Position numbers and translations under genes: made by a program. The notes under the pieces are model-generated. The model was not told the origin of the DNA. It did no database searches and saw only the letters and a list, made by a program, of their open reading frames with translations. From positions 2,251,481 through 2,315,480 of the forward strand of contig MU004232.1 in assembly GCA_010405405.1 (NCBI GenBank): DNA of 64,000 bases, read 5' to 3'. Position 1 is the stretch's first letter. Each line of letters begins with the position of its first letter. The stretch is from Microthyrium microscopicum (taxonomy: Eukaryota > Ascomycota > Dothideomycetes > Microthyriales > Microthyriaceae). Positions 1 through 11,986 of this stretch are shown one piece after another.

Positions 1-389
1 CCAGAAACTGTTTTCCTGATTTTGACCCTTGAAAGGCAACGACGATGTTGTTTCCTGATCTTGCAACGTAGCCGACAGCACCACTGTTGCTGAAGGTACC
101 AAGGATCGTTGCGCCAGAGGCCTAGAAGGTATCAGAGGGACTTTCAAGATTCTCACAGGTATAGTGAATCGTCGAAACCTACCTGAGGACAAATATCGGA
201 ACCAGTTCCTGTGCAAGTGACGGATTTGGATCCAGCTTTGGTATTGCTATCACAATATGCCGCAGCTGCAAAGTTGGCACCTTGAAGTAGACTATTGAAG
301 TCTGCTGAGGATATAGCAGTTGAGGTTGATAACGGAGAGCCGACAGCGCTCTTGATTGAGCATAAGAGATAAAGTAGAGGAAGCTTCAT
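1..389 (-). CDS. Class 3 (fungal) lipase, N-terminal part, cut by window edge
   Basis: Secreted triacylglycerol lipase/esterase of the Lipase_3 family; only the first ~110 residues are inside the window. Exon 1 is 389-183 (69 codons, ATG at 389), a 61-nt intron (donor GTAGG, acceptor CTAG) spans 182-122, and exon 2 runs from 121 off the left edge in phase 0. The N-terminus has a short signal peptide (about residues 1-18), then the family's FAAAAYC segment and paired cysteines. Exon 2 continues with a GYVAR strand and VVAFQGS, the strand that leads to the oxyanion loop in this family (usually VVSFRGT). The GXSXG nucleophile, Asp and His lie outside the window. A TATTTAAG-like box is about 100 bp upstream. 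The Arg of the usual FRG motif is Gln here. Confidence 0.82.
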
Positions 390-1426
390 CTTGGAAAAGG
401 TATGGACTTAATGAATTGACAACTTGATAAAGAATTGAACTGACTTGAGATAGAACTGAACTAAAGACAACAGACATATCGCGACACTTAAATAGTTTCT
501 CTCCATCATTATCCACACGAAAATCTTAAGATACAGCATTATGGCCTGTCAGGTCATGGAAGCATTCATTTTCACGACAACACATCAATACTCCATGATC
601 TTCAGGACGAAATACTAAGCGAGCTCATCATGACTGTAGACTAACGAGTCTCTTCTCTCTCCAACTGGGGATTTAGCTATAGTTTCGGAGAATACAAACA
701 TTGACACTGGTCACTACCAGGATACTATTATGCAACCACGGTCTTGGATACCTACTTCGAGCTTTTGTAGGATCCAGTGGCTTGATCCTACAACATCGTC
801 AACGTACCAACCCCTGCACTTGTTGGCATTCATTCCTTCTCGACAAACCTGAACAGATATTGAGGAGCTTACTTTCCGCATTCGTCGCATTTTGCATTCC
901 TTCCAACTTTTAGTCAGGTCTAAGCAATTTATTATTGGACATAACACCGGAAAGTTATACTCTATAGGCCTCTTGATCGCTGCGGTCCGCGTAATGGTTT
1001 GCGGCACGATCCGTAGCTGGGATCAAATCCTAGAACACACAGCTCGTATACGGAGTAAAGTCCTTTCTCGCATAATTATCCAAGTAGCTAATGTCCAATT
1101 CTAAGTATAACGTCCGAAAATGCCCAAGGGGACCAATACTTCGCAAATCCTACTGCAGTGCTGTCATGCATCTCTAGGTATGGTCCAACCATGAATCTTT
1201 GGTGCGAAGCTCTTGGTATTATTCATCATTTCGATCGCCGAGCGGCGGGATGGCTTAGTAGAGATGGCAAAGATATAGTTCAAACAACTTGGGTGTCACA
1301 TCATACAACAGAGACTTCTGAGCAGTGATATCTGCAGTCATCAGATATCAAAGAAAAGGCTTTGAATACTAATTGAACAAGGTTTTCGCTATTCGGATGC
1401 GACTATCCTAATTGATTACGAATTCG
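390..1426. other. Intergenic, lipase promoter side and MFS 3' side
   Basis: About 1 kb with no convincing gene. Short ORFs exist on both strands but none shows family resemblance, and they overlap each other antisense. The part near 390-500 should hold the lipase promoter. Confidence 0.6.
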
Positions 1427-3180
1427 CTATACCGACTCTTTTGACCAGACTCCACGTGCTCTCAACCGTTTTCCGTATATGAAAAAGAGATATGGAATGG
1501 GAATGAGAGCTATCGAAATGAACCCAAAGACTGATATTCCCCAGCTCACACCCATATTGTGCAGCATAGGCGTGATGAACAAAGGGAAAGCGGCCGCAAA
1601 CGAAGATCGAATAAAGGTATTGGCAGCCACTGCTGACGCTGAATACTTCTGAAATGTGTCGATCAAATAGTTTAGCGCCGCCTGAAAAATTGTGAAGAAT
1701 CCCAAGCCAAAGCAAACTGCGCCAATTACGGGGGCAATCCAATGAAATTTGGGATCAGCTGTCCAGGCAAAGATGAATAGGCCGATAGAGAAGAAGACAG
1801 ATCCAAACATCATTGGAGGAAGTCGGGCTTCAGGAACAGGCCTGTTACCTGCTTGCTTGTAGCGCTTGAGGTAGTATTTCTGGTTGAAGTAGTTTACCAC
1901 ACCACCTAAGCAGATTCCAATCAGAACAGCTAGAAAAGGAAGTGATCCGACCAGCTGATTCCATCCCCGTAGTTCTTCGAAGACGATTGGAAAAGCCCCA
2001 AGGTTCGCGTAGAGAATACCGTACACGAAGGATGCATATAGTGCCACTAAAAGGCAAATCGGGGTACATAGTAACTGAAACGGGCGGATCAGATATTTTT
2101 CTCCGAGCTCGCGGAGTGAAACGTCCCATTCTTCGTGCTTTGCATGGAGTGCCCAATTGCCAGATTCGTACCGAAGGCGACGAGCTTTGTGGACAAGTAG
2201 AACAGCTGGATAAGACTCGTCAAGCAAAATAACATCCATTAAGAGAAGAAACATCATCAATATAAAGGTAATCTGTGGTCGGTCAGCATTGTCACAGATC
2301 AGGAGATCAATTTGTCGTCGTGAAGTACTATTATCACATGGAGACTTACGTATTCTGTCCATCGCCAGCCTAAAGAACTTTGAGTTATTGCACTTCCCAC
2401 AATTGGTGCAAGCGTAGGACCTCCAATAACAGCCATAGCGTAGCCAAGAACGGCAACTCCTCTAACTTCAGCAGACCAAAGATCCCCGAGTACGCCTCCA
2501 GTGTTGGTGATTGGCGCGCTTCCAAAGAATCCAGTGAAGAAGCGAGATATGACAACTGTTTGAATATCCTTTGATACCGCTGTCGCCAGCGAGAAAATAG
2601 CAGCGATAAAATAAGGGATCAATACTGCTGGTTTTCTTCCATAAACCTCAGATAATGGAGCCCATAACAATGGACCGACGCCAAAGCCGACGAGCAGGAC
2701 AGACAAACCTAAAGTTGAAACTTCCTGTCCGACACGAAATTCCTCAGCGACTTGGATGACTGTAGGCGAATACACTGATGAAGCGAATGTGATCCCCATA
2801 GTGGTCAAGCCATACATGAACGTGGTGATGACCTTTTTCTTGAAAGCCCAGTTCAATGGATTGTAGGGATCATCTGGTCCATCGAAGGTGACAAGTACAT
2901 CAGCTTGTGTTTGAGTATGGGTGAGAGGATGAGAGAAAGGTCCAATTGGCCTTCGAGATCGTATTCGAGAGATAGCTGTTTCGACGCGCTCAAGATGTAG
3001 GTCGGAACGCCTGGATCTACTTCGAGAGAGGCCTGAAGGTCTCTTTTCCAAATTGCGAGCGGGAGCATCGTGTGACGAGGAAGCACCGGTAGAGTCACTG
3101 GAGATTGAGAGTCGAGGATCTGAGTCTGCTGGATTTGGATTCGTTTCCTTGGCCGGAAGTGCTGGATTTGAAGTCTCCAT
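1427..3180 (-). CDS. MFS transporter, DHA1 multidrug/polyamine type
   Basis: Plasma-membrane drug:H+ antiporter-type MFS protein of 558 residues. Exons are 3180-2350 and 2272-1427, joined in phase 0 across a 77-nt intron (GTAAGT...CCACAG). A ~105-residue Ser/Arg-rich cytosolic N-terminus precedes the family hallmark D-P-x-N-P-L-N-W (about residue 104). Motif A is seen as APLSEVYGRK (about residues 174-183). The exon junction restores the WRWTEY segment, followed by the DESYPAVLL and KARRLRYESGNWALHAKHEEW loop typical of fungal FLR1/TPO-like transporters. Twelve hydrophobic segments can be traced. Substrate cannot be read from sequence; members export azoles, polyamines or metabolites. It stands alone, convergent to the lipase side, with no obvious partner gene. 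Confidence 0.93.
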
Positions 3181-4167
3181 TATCGTGAATCTCGAATTGG
3201 TTGAGAACTAGAGTATTGGTGACTTGATAGCACAACTTGGCAAGATGGAAATTGATAGCTGTGACGCACATGCATGGGAGGCTTGTTGAAGAGTCGTCAT
3301 TGCGATAACTATCTCAGAATTTTAAGATGTTCGGGAGTTTATACTAGTTGCTAGTGGTACAAAAGGTTCGCGGCAATCGGATCTAATGGTAGCCACCTTT
3401 CCAAAACTTACATGTCCTCATGGTTGCTTTGACAGAGCAGCGACACCGAGTCAACAACTACTACTGACCAAGCGCTGCATCAATTTCTCCCTACTCATGA
3501 TTTGGCACAGACTTAGAGTATGTGGGTCTGGCAGTAAGTACCAGATATGCATGTGTTGAGGTTTCATGACATCACGACATGTTGCGCCAGCACGATCGAC
3601 GCGAAGCCTCGCAGGTCTCGCGCTACCGTATCCGTACTGCATGTCAAATCGCTGGAGCGCGTACGATGGTGCTCGCTTTGCACATCTAGCCGATATCCGA
3701 ACTCCCACAGTAGCTTGGGGATGAAAGCGGAAGGCAAAGTCATTCTGTTGTTCGCGATGAAAGTGTTGAGCGAAGGGATTGTCGTCAGCGATTAACAGCC
3801 GCCATCGCCTTGACTTAGACCCAACGCGACAAGATGTTCTTGAAGTATATACTAGCCCTGTAGCAAAGAATTGGGAAGAAGTAACGCTGGCCAAACTTAT
3901 GGCGCAGATGATACAAGTACGGATAGATACGAAGGATGCATGTGTGTTCAAAATGTTGCATTCTGAATGTTCAATAACTGTGCATGATGCCCAGTAAATT
4001 GGCGCCTTGCCGCCTTGTAGCCTTGGGTCAAGTTGAGCGCCAAATATCAGGCAACCTTCCGACCCTCAAACTTCAAATGTTCAAATGTTCAAATGATCAA
4101 ATGTTCAATGTTGATGAGCATTTTCACCGTTTAACCTATTGAGAATATCGAGGCCAAGCACCAAATT
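3181..4167. other. Intergenic, divergent promoter region
   Basis: About 990 bp between two divergent genes. It holds overlapping ORFs on both strands (largest 3451-3951 minus) that look like chance, and the short 8-bp tandem repeat listed separately. Both genes' promoters must lie here; no clear TATA box was identified. Confidence 0.55.
4073..4112. repeat. 8-bp tandem repeat (TCAAATGT) x5
   Basis: Five head-to-tail copies of TCAAATGT, the third ending in A and the fifth slightly broken. The array ends 55 bp upstream of the ATG of the FMP32-like gene, so it lies in the likely promoter or leader. Probably replication slippage; it may vary between strains. Confidence 0.85.
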
Positions 4168-5394
4168 ATGGCTGGCCTACGTATGCCGATCACCACCATA
4201 TTACGAGCAACAGACTCTTCGGTACCCAAGACACGCTTTCGGGCCCAATCCACGCGATCCCAAGCAAGAGCCGCCGCTTTCTTTCACACAACTCGGGTCC
4301 GACAACGATATGGAACTGCCAAAGAACCTGCTGCTCATCTGAAAGGAGAAAATGAAGAAACAGAGGATGACAAACCAATGAAGGAGAACTCAATCACCCC
4401 AGATGTTGAGGTAGAGCAAGCCGTCCCCGAAACCAAGTCGTTGCCAGCTCCGAAAGATGAACCATCGTCTGCACAAACATCGGATCAGAGCGCGAGTTCT
4501 GATCCACCCGCCGAGCCCAAATCTCCATTGGATAGAGTCCTTGATATGGAATCGCCGAATGCGCCAGAAGACGAAAAACCACCACATCTCCAAGCACCTC
4601 CATATGTCCATCACTTCGACACTTGGTCACTCGTGCGCGATTTACAAAGTGGCGGATTTTCGGGAGACCAAACGGTCACAATCATGAAAGGTGTACGCAG
4701 CATTCTGGCAGATAATATGAATTTGGCTACGAGGGCACTGGTTAGCAAGAGCAATGTAGAGAACGTACGTTACCCGGCCCATGTTTGCATTGGAAACGTC
4801 AGCTTACATGATTTAGGAGTTATACCTCTTTCGCGCAGCATGCTCAGAACTCAAAGCAGAGATACAAAATGCTCGTAAAGCTGAAGCCGACAGATGGAGG
4901 TCTCAAAGGGCGCAACTTCAGCACGAAGTGGATATACTAGGTCAAACCTTGACACAAGAAGCAGGAAGCATGAAAGATGAGCTCAAAGGCTTATTTGACG
5001 ATCGCAAGATGCTGACCAGAGGCGAGCAAAAGAAGGTTGAGGCCAAGGTAGTAGACTTCATCTATTCACCGCCACCGCAGCTAACGTACCCAAGATTCAA
5101 GAACTAAACTACAAAATCACCGTCGCCCTCAATTCTGATGCCAGGAGCAACATTGAGAGTCTCCGGTGGATACTCACTCGCCGCGCTATTCTCGCGTTGG
5201 TGATTGCTGGAGGTATGGTCATAGGTACACTCAACTACTCTCGATATATGACAGGGGTACAAGAAGCCGAAAGAAAGAAGCACACCGCAGATATGGCTGC
5301 TGTTGAGCATGATTCTGTTGCTGTCCAGAAAGGAAGCATTCATGGTTTGGCCGAGGAGATGCTTCTTGCCCCTGAAGGTGTCTCTAACGGCTGA
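4168..5394 (+). CDS. Mitochondrial FMP32/MCUR1-like coiled-coil protein (DUF1640)
   Basis: Predicted inner-membrane mitochondrial protein of 375 residues. Exons are 4168-4764, 4817-5047 and 5095-5394, all phase 0; introns are 52 and 47 nt. The first ~50 residues are Arg/Ala/Ser-rich and lack acids, as expected for a mitochondrial presequence. An acidic, Pro/Ser-rich linker follows. The DUF1640 core starts near residue 147 with HHFDTWSLVRDLQ, then GVRSILADN, LVSKSNVEN-ELYLFRAACSELK, a long coiled coil with LKGLFDDRK, and IQELNYKITVALNSDARSNIESLRW. A single membrane segment near the C-terminus (ALVIAGGMVIGTLNY) is followed by a hydrophilic tail. Yeast FMP32 and animal MCUR1/CCDC90B belong here; roles in proline metabolism, respiratory assembly or calcium-uniporter scaffolding are reported for relatives. 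The role in this fungus is inferred only. Confidence 0.9.
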
Positions 5395-5603
5395 AAGTAT
5401 TCTTCATCGTCTCCATTTACATGTGTGACTTGCTGCAGCCGCATTTGCTTATGGATCACTCGACCAACACAAATGGCAAAATAAACATCACAAGTTAATT
5501 GGAAAATACAATACATACATTATGACAAAAGCAGCACCCTCAATCCCCCAACAGATACTGCATTCTTTCACTCTGAGCCTTCTCCTTGACCGTCTACTCC
5601 CTC

Positions 5604-6586
5604 TTACGTTGAAGGTCGCACTGCTCTAATAGAAACATATCTGAACTTGTCCGCATTTCGATAGATCTGGACAGCGCTATAGGTATTTGGGAACCGATCC
5701 TGGAGTCCGAGTATCTTGACAAATTGGTATGGGACATATCCAATGAATGCCAGAAGTCTCCACAGCGGAACAACTTCACTAGAGAGGTCTTCAACATCAA
5801 TATCCAGGAATCCCAGGTCTTTCAGTTTACCCTCAATGTCGCCCCGCATACGAATACCAGGACAATGAGTAAGCCGGAAGACTTCTCTGATCTGATCGTT
5901 TGTTTTGGTGAAATCTGCGTGGTGTAATACCAATACTCCGCCTGGTTTGAGAACTCGACGAAACTCTCGGATGGCCTAGGATTTGTCAGTGCAAAATCAC
6001 GGAATTGTGCTGCGAACACCACGAAAAGTCTGATGGACAATATCATGCATGTATTGCTTACCTGGATTGGATTCTCCGCATGAACGAATGATTCCATGGC
6101 ATAAATTCCATCGAACCCAGCATTTCCAAACGCAGCTAGGTTGTGAAAGTTGCCTTCCTGAACATGTATGTCGTCGACATGATCACATCGCCTGATATTC
6201 CTATTCATCTCTTTCACGTGCTCGGGCACCAATTCGATTGCCGAAACTTTCAGGCCCATGTCCGCCATATTGATCGCAACACATCCAGATCCTGCGCCCA
6301 CATCAAGGACTTTGGCACCGGGAGGTAACTTCAGTCTCAGAAACAGTTTGCGCTCCATGGCCTTCTGAGCCTTGCGAATGGGGAATGGCCAGATCGCCCC
6401 TTTCTTATAGAGTCCACAGTGTCGATTGTTGCCTAGGATCCAGCGGTATCCAATCCGAGACTCGATGCGACGATAGTATTTTTGGACAGATCTTCTGATT
6501 GGTCGTTGGTCGTCTGCTGAGTACCTGATTGCTCGCTCAGGGAAGACTTCCACTATGGACAACGTTCTGGCTAAACCAGTAGCCAT
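5604..6586 (-). CDS. SAM-dependent methyltransferase (class I, Erg6/type 11-like)
   Basis: Class I methyltransferase of 298 residues. Exons are 6586-6062 and 5975-5604, joined phase 0 over an 86-nt intron ending CCTAG. SAM-binding motif I is VLDVGAGSGCVA (about residues 93-104), followed by the acidic end of strand 2 (SAIELVPEHV), a motif II region (FDGIYAMESFVHAENPIQ) and post-motif VLKPGGVLVLHH. The upstream Y-W-I-L-G segment and the WPFP motif fit small-molecule C- or O-methyltransferases near sterol 24-C-methyltransferase, but the Erg6-specific substrate segments are absent, so sterol is not implied. It lies tail-to-tail with the FMP32 gene and upstream of an MFS gene on the same strand. 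Substrate is unknown. Confidence 0.88.
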
Positions 6587-7051
6587 TTTGCGGTCTGAGT
6601 GCTTTAGGAATGGTAGCTGTCAAAGCTAGAATTCATCTGAACAGGAAAGTCGGGACGGGGAGTGGAAAGGTTGCACTTCTGACGGCATTTTATTACCTAT
6701 ATTGTGTAATATCGCTGTTACTTGCCTCTTTTCACCAAATCGCCAAACGGGTCAACAAACACGGCATGCTCCCATCGAGTGTGATGTCTACCATCTGCTA
6801 TGCGCTTTCACTAAGTGGTGTAATTCACATTAAACGCGCAAGACTCAACCTGCTATCGAACACGCCATGAAAAGATATATTATTTTGTCGTAAGCTGCAA
6901 TAGACACATTCAAGCCGCTGCGAATGCACCAGTACTTTATCGACCGGTCGACTGCTGATCTAATAGAACAGTCGTTGCTGTCATCATAACTGGCACTTGA
7001 ACAAGTATATTCACTTCCAGCCGTACAACCGGGATACGAGATCTACCATCT
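6587..7051. other. Intergenic, nothing recognised
   Basis: About 465 bp between two minus-strand genes. It should contain the methyltransferase promoter and the MFS permease 3' end; no further structure was seen. Confidence 0.55.
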
Positions 7052-8762
7052 TCACTCCCGCTTTTCGTCCCCGCGCGCCATGATACTAGGCGGGATTCCG
7101 TCTTCTGCCAACGCTTTCAAGTCATCCTCACCCATCTCGCCATCCCAACCTTTGCTTAGGAGGTACAATCTAAATTTCTCATCTTCTTCAGCAAGGTCTT
7201 CACCCTGAAGATTTGGGATGAACACCCAAGTGACGAGAATGCCAACGACACCTGCAAGATATGTTAGCACTTTTACTCCGTCTGCAGACGTCTAATCCTA
7301 GCACATACCACAAATCGCAGCGATGATGAAGGTCCAGCGTTTACCAAGGTGATTCTGGATTGGTGTAAACGCCTCAGTCCCAATGGCAGCTCCCGTCTTT
7401 CCAACAGCTGCAGAAAGCCCATAGCATGTCCCACGCACAGCGGTTGCGTATGATTCAGATGAAATGAGTCCTAGCATATCTCCTGGGCCAAGATTGCCTG
7501 AGCTCTGCATCAAACCATAAAACACCACAAATAGTGGCACAATCTTGGTGATCTTATCATACGAGCAGCCAATGATCAAGCCAAAGACCAGATATCCGGA
7601 AAATCCAAGCATCATCGTTTGCTTACGGCCTATGCGGTTGCACAACCAGGCGCCCATGAACACGCCAGGCAAGCTGATGGCACCTAGAAGTAACTGCCAT
7701 TCTGCAGTAGAACGAAGAGTGTTTTTGCTGCTCGAAGTTACACTGCTGATGATTGTCCCGGAGAAGACGCCGTTGGGAAATGTGACGAAATCATATAGAA
7801 ACCATGCGCCGCACGTTCCTATCAGTCTCCACCAATAGTACTTAATGACAAGACTGTATGGCACTCTGCGTTTGATCGCACCGCGGCGATATAACTTGGA
7901 ATTGAGCATCTTGATCCGGAAGTAGAACACGGAGAGCGGCCAGATGACTCCAATGCCAAAGCATACTCTCCATATCGTGGAGTAATGCGTCCATCCAGCA
8001 GCGGAGCCGACTATCAAGAATATCGCTACAGCAAATGGTCCACCAAATGATAGTGGCAGATTTGTGACCAAGATGAAAACTGGACCACGCTGTTTCAAAG
8101 TCCGCTCATTGGCAGCCTACAGAGCTGTTAGCTCGATGGAATTGAGTGGCATATTTACTACGCTTCAGTTCCAAGTGCTTCTTGTTCCATCGTGCATGAA
8201 AATCAGGGTAGACCTTACGTACCTCACTTGCACTAGTGCTCGAAGCTGGGTATTCACCTCCAGTTCCAAAGCCAACAATGCCTCTAGAGACGATCAACAT
8301 CCAGAACATGCCCTGGATCGTGATGCCATGGGAAGCAGTTGCCAGAATGCCACCAACAACAATCATCGCGGTCGTAATGACGATAGCAAACTTCCGTCCC
8401 AGATAGTCGCATGTTAGACCGATGACAATTTGTCCAATGATCTCTCCAACAAGCAGAGCATTGCTGACAGCCGTACTATAGTAAGAAGTATACTGTTTCG
8501 GATATTCAGCCTTGAGGACAACATTGGTCATAGTCATGAGATTGTTCTGATATCCATCACTGATAAGAGCAAATCCAGAACAGATGATCGTGAATATATC
8601 ACTGATTCTTTGCCTTGCGCTTGAAACTTCTTTGGAAGGAGCCTCAGGATCCTCCGGGTTGGCAGGCGTGGAGGGATCCATTTTCACTGCTTTTATGTCA
8701 TTGTCATGTCCAGAATCGTGGTATTGTGGCGACTTCGTATCTGCCATTGTTGGGTCCGCCAT
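7052..8762 (-). CDS. MFS permease, Git1-like (glycerophosphodiester/phosphate family)
   Basis: Twelve-segment MFS transporter of 515 residues, of the fungal Git1/PHS branch that imports glycerophosphoinositol, glycerophosphocholine or phosphate. Exons are 8762-8223, 8116-7309 and 7251-7052; introns 106 and 57 nt; the last junction is phase 1. After a ~55-residue cytosolic N-terminus come SDIFTIICSGFALISDGYQNN and the motif A-like CDYLGRKFA. A glycine-rich RGIVGFGTGGEYPASS segment follows in TM4-5, then the GRKQTMM repeat of motif A in the second half and RGTCYGLSAAVGKTGAAIGT. These are characteristic of Git1 relatives. A second Met at residue 6 is an alternative start. The C-terminal tail is acidic. 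Substrate specificity is inferred from family only. Confidence 0.9.
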
Positions 8763-9579
8763 GATTAAAGATGAATGTTGTCCAGATTATCGTGACATTT
8801 TACCACAAATAGTATTTGCGATATGAAGAGCAGATGTTCACTTGGAGGGACGCACGACTGAAGTAGTTGCATGCCTGCACGCGACTATGGTCAATACAGG
8901 TATTTGGCCGAACTTGAAGCTAAAAAGAATGATCGACACAACGGCTTCCTGTCGTGTCAGCAGGGAACCCCATTGCACAACGCCAAGCCAATGATAATTC
9001 ATCGTGTAGTTCATGAGTGACGCCGTCGTGGTCAAGTGAGCTCTTTGGCCTATTCCCGGTTAGTGACGATGCCTGTCAAGGCCGTTATCTGGTGTTCCTT
9101 GAGTCAATGTCTGAACGTGCAAGTTTTAGATCACTTCAATGGCTGCTCAAGTACTTAGTCGAGTAGGTCTCTATATCCGCAATTTTCACTAAGTCTAAAT
9201 TCTTTGATTTTTTTTATCCACGACCTAAAAGTGGAAATGCTTACAAGTTTGGGATTTCAAGCATGCAAACATGTGCTCTTCTGAAGTGCATTTGTTCACT
9301 GTTAGATTAGATACGGAAAGTTGCATGATTGATGGTACTCTTAGGATAACAGACAGAAAGCGATTTTACATGAATCTGGAATCAGAATCTAATTATCATT
9401 AGAAAGATACAAAATAGCTTACAGATCCGATCTATGGAGCTTGAAAGATACACCAAATTCCAATCGCGAGAAGAAATTCCGGCGGCAAGCTCTACAGAAT
9501 TAAACAGCTATTATTACTTGCAATGTTTTTGACAATGGCAATAGCAAGAATTTTACCCTTCAGAACAATTACACCAAGT
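8763..9579. other. Intergenic, nothing recognised
   Basis: About 820 bp upstream of the Git1-like gene and downstream of the deacetylase. AT-rich stretches and a T9 run occur near 9209; no gene, RNA or repeat was recognised. Confidence 0.55.
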
Positions 9580-11986
9580 CTAAAGCGGAGGTGCACTATC
9601 AACAAGTTAGCAATATTCAAATCCCAGTGACTGCCAACTTACTTGGGATCCATCATACACTGATCCAATCTCATAAGTTGCTTGCCAGTCATCTTTGCAT
9701 ACTGGATAAACTCTTGAAGATAGGAAACAGTGCTGGGGTAAAGATAATGCATAACAACCAGATTACCACCCTTATCAACATCTCGTTTGAAGGCAGCCAG
9801 CTGTTTTTCAGGAGTGGACCCAGTGGCCCATAGCCAATCTTCAACATCGACGGACCAGTTGACGATGTAGGCATTTTTGTTGCCACTTGCTTGTGTCCAC
9901 CTGTAGCGCATGCGTGCCCCTTCGGTACCGAATGGTGGACGGAAGTAGGGAGAGGTTAAGCCTGGGAAAGTTTGTTTGACGACGGACAGGTCGTTGTTGT
10001 ATTCCCAATCGATGGTATCGTAGTTTGGAAGTCCTTCCATCTTAGGATGAGTATAGGAATGCAAAGCGATTTGGTGGCCTTGTGCGGTCATTTCGTGGTA
10101 AACGTTGCTTAAATTGGTGGAGAGGTCTAGAAGAGGAGCACCGACGGTGAAGAAAGTGACCTTGATGTTTTCTTGCTTGATGATGCTCAGAACTTGCTGG
10201 GCTAATTTTGGATCGCCATCGTCAATGCAGAATGCAAAGCTGTTCGGCCGCTTGCAAGCAAAAATAAGCTGACCTGTTGGTAACTTGGATTCGATCTTGA
10301 ATCCAGCTGGAACCGACGGCACAATTTCGATGAGTGATACTATGGTTGCATCTTGCGAATACCATGCTTTCAAAGCTACTCCGATTGTACGAGTTTTGTC
10401 GATATTGAAATGAGACATTGGCACATAAATGTCCCCGTTGGCTGCGTACCGTGACGCTTCCACCTCATCCCAGGTCTCCGGGTATGGCGCGATAGCTTCA
10501 TTGCATCCCCGGTTGTGTTGCTGGAGGGAGATTGAGAAGGATGTGGAACCGACGTATTTGATATGCAGATACGAGCTCTCATAAGCTGTCATATCTTTAC
10601 AAGTACCAGTGAACTGAGAGTAGAAGGAGTAGTCAGGATCAGGGGATTGGATCTGAAGAAGTCTACTTCCCCATGTGAGGATCATACCGTCGTCACCGCC
10701 ATGATATTGGCCTAACAAATTTGTATCTTTGTTGGAAAAGTTGTCAATAATCAAGGGTGCTGCTGTTCCTGATGGGGCCGCAATTTCATCCTGGGGAGCA
10801 GAAGCTTGGGGACTACCATGAAGGATGTATTCGGATACTGAGCCCTTGCAATAGAAAGAAATAGGTCCAACGGTGACTGGAGCGACTAGTCTCGAAAGGA
10901 GGAAGTGATGTAGTTTTGAAGCATCAAGCCCAGGGAACTGCGAAAACTTGAAAGAGTAGAGCCTTTCCGTGCCGTCAAATGTCCATCCCAGGACATCCGT
11001 TGCAACATCAATGTCCTTCACATTAGTATCGCCACAAGAATTGGAATAGCCCATTTGTAGAACGAATTGCGTTCCTGCTGGAGCATTGATTCGCATGCTA
11101 ATCCCTTCATATTGACCAATTGTATCCATACATCCAAGTTGAGTGAACCAGTAAGATCCTAGATTCTTCGGCACAAAAGTTCCACGATTTTGGACTGGAT
11201 CAACTGTGACTGATTGCATGGTTGCATCGTCCGACGTTGGTCTGAGGTTGGCATTGTAATATAGGAACGTCATGCGAGACTGAGAAGTGAAATCTTCTAT
11301 GAGAAAATTGCTACAAGCTCCAGTGTCTTTTGGAACAATGATAGTTGGAACACCTGTGATTACTGGTGATTCGGCTCCTTGAGGGGTTGACACAGCAGGT
11401 TTTGGGATTGTACAAGCAAGTCGTACGGAGCCCAAATGCCAGGCAACATCGTTCTGAGAGAATGCATACCAAACAAGGCCGACGATGGCATCTGGGTTGG
11501 CGCTTGGCCAAGACGTCCATGGAACTGTAAACGACTGTTTCTGTCCTGTTAAGCCAGTGACTGTATGATAATAGCTCGTCTTTGTTGCTTGTGAGCATGA
11601 TGGCTGAGTTTGGAGCTCAATTCCCACAGATCCGCCGACAGGTCCTTGTATAACGAATTGCAAAGCATCATATCCTTCTGATCGTGCTGCTTGACATCCT
11701 AAAGACTCGTAGAAATAGCCCCCTTGCTTAGGAGTGACCGAAAGTGCACCTCCTGCAACAGATCCAATCGAGCTCATTGACCCATCGTCTGTATTAAGAT
11801 GTTAGCAAGATGAGAGCAAGGGCTGGAGATAATTTGGTACCTACCGCTAGTAAATCCCCGAAGGTTGTTCCTCTTCTCTGAATGATTCGAAAAGTCGTCT
11901 ATTAGAAGTCCAGCAGGACACAATGCCAATGTTTGCTTGAGAATCGAGAAGAAGACGCAGTACGCTCCCAATAGAGTAGCGTGCAT
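9580..11986 (-). CDS. Secreted polysaccharide (chitin-type) deacetylase with three N-terminal sandwich-like domains
   Basis: Carbohydrate esterase family 4 (NodB) protein of 767 residues that should remove acetyl groups from chitin or another polysaccharide in or near the cell wall. Exons are 11986-11845, 11788-9643 and 9595-9580; introns 56 and 47 nt. A signal peptide (about 1-22) is followed by three modules that each begin with an L-I-[DE]-[DN]-F motif (LLIDDFSN, FLIEDFTS, LIIDNFSN) and resemble beta-sandwich carbohydrate-binding domains. The catalytic domain occupies about 560-765: CIDDGDP (metal-binding Asp pair, ~569), HSYTHP (zinc His pair, ~623), RPPFGTEG (~663) and a W-S-x-D-x-x-D-W strand. 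The last exon has 16 nt and turns the C-terminus into DPNAPPL; without this splice the frame stops two codons after DP. Enzyme substrate (chitin versus other) is inferred. Confidence 0.92.

Noticed and set aside
3451-3951. 166-residue minus-strand ORF in the intergenic region
   Set aside because: No signal peptide, domain or splice context, unusual Cys/Arg content, and overlapped by plus-strand ORFs of similar quality.
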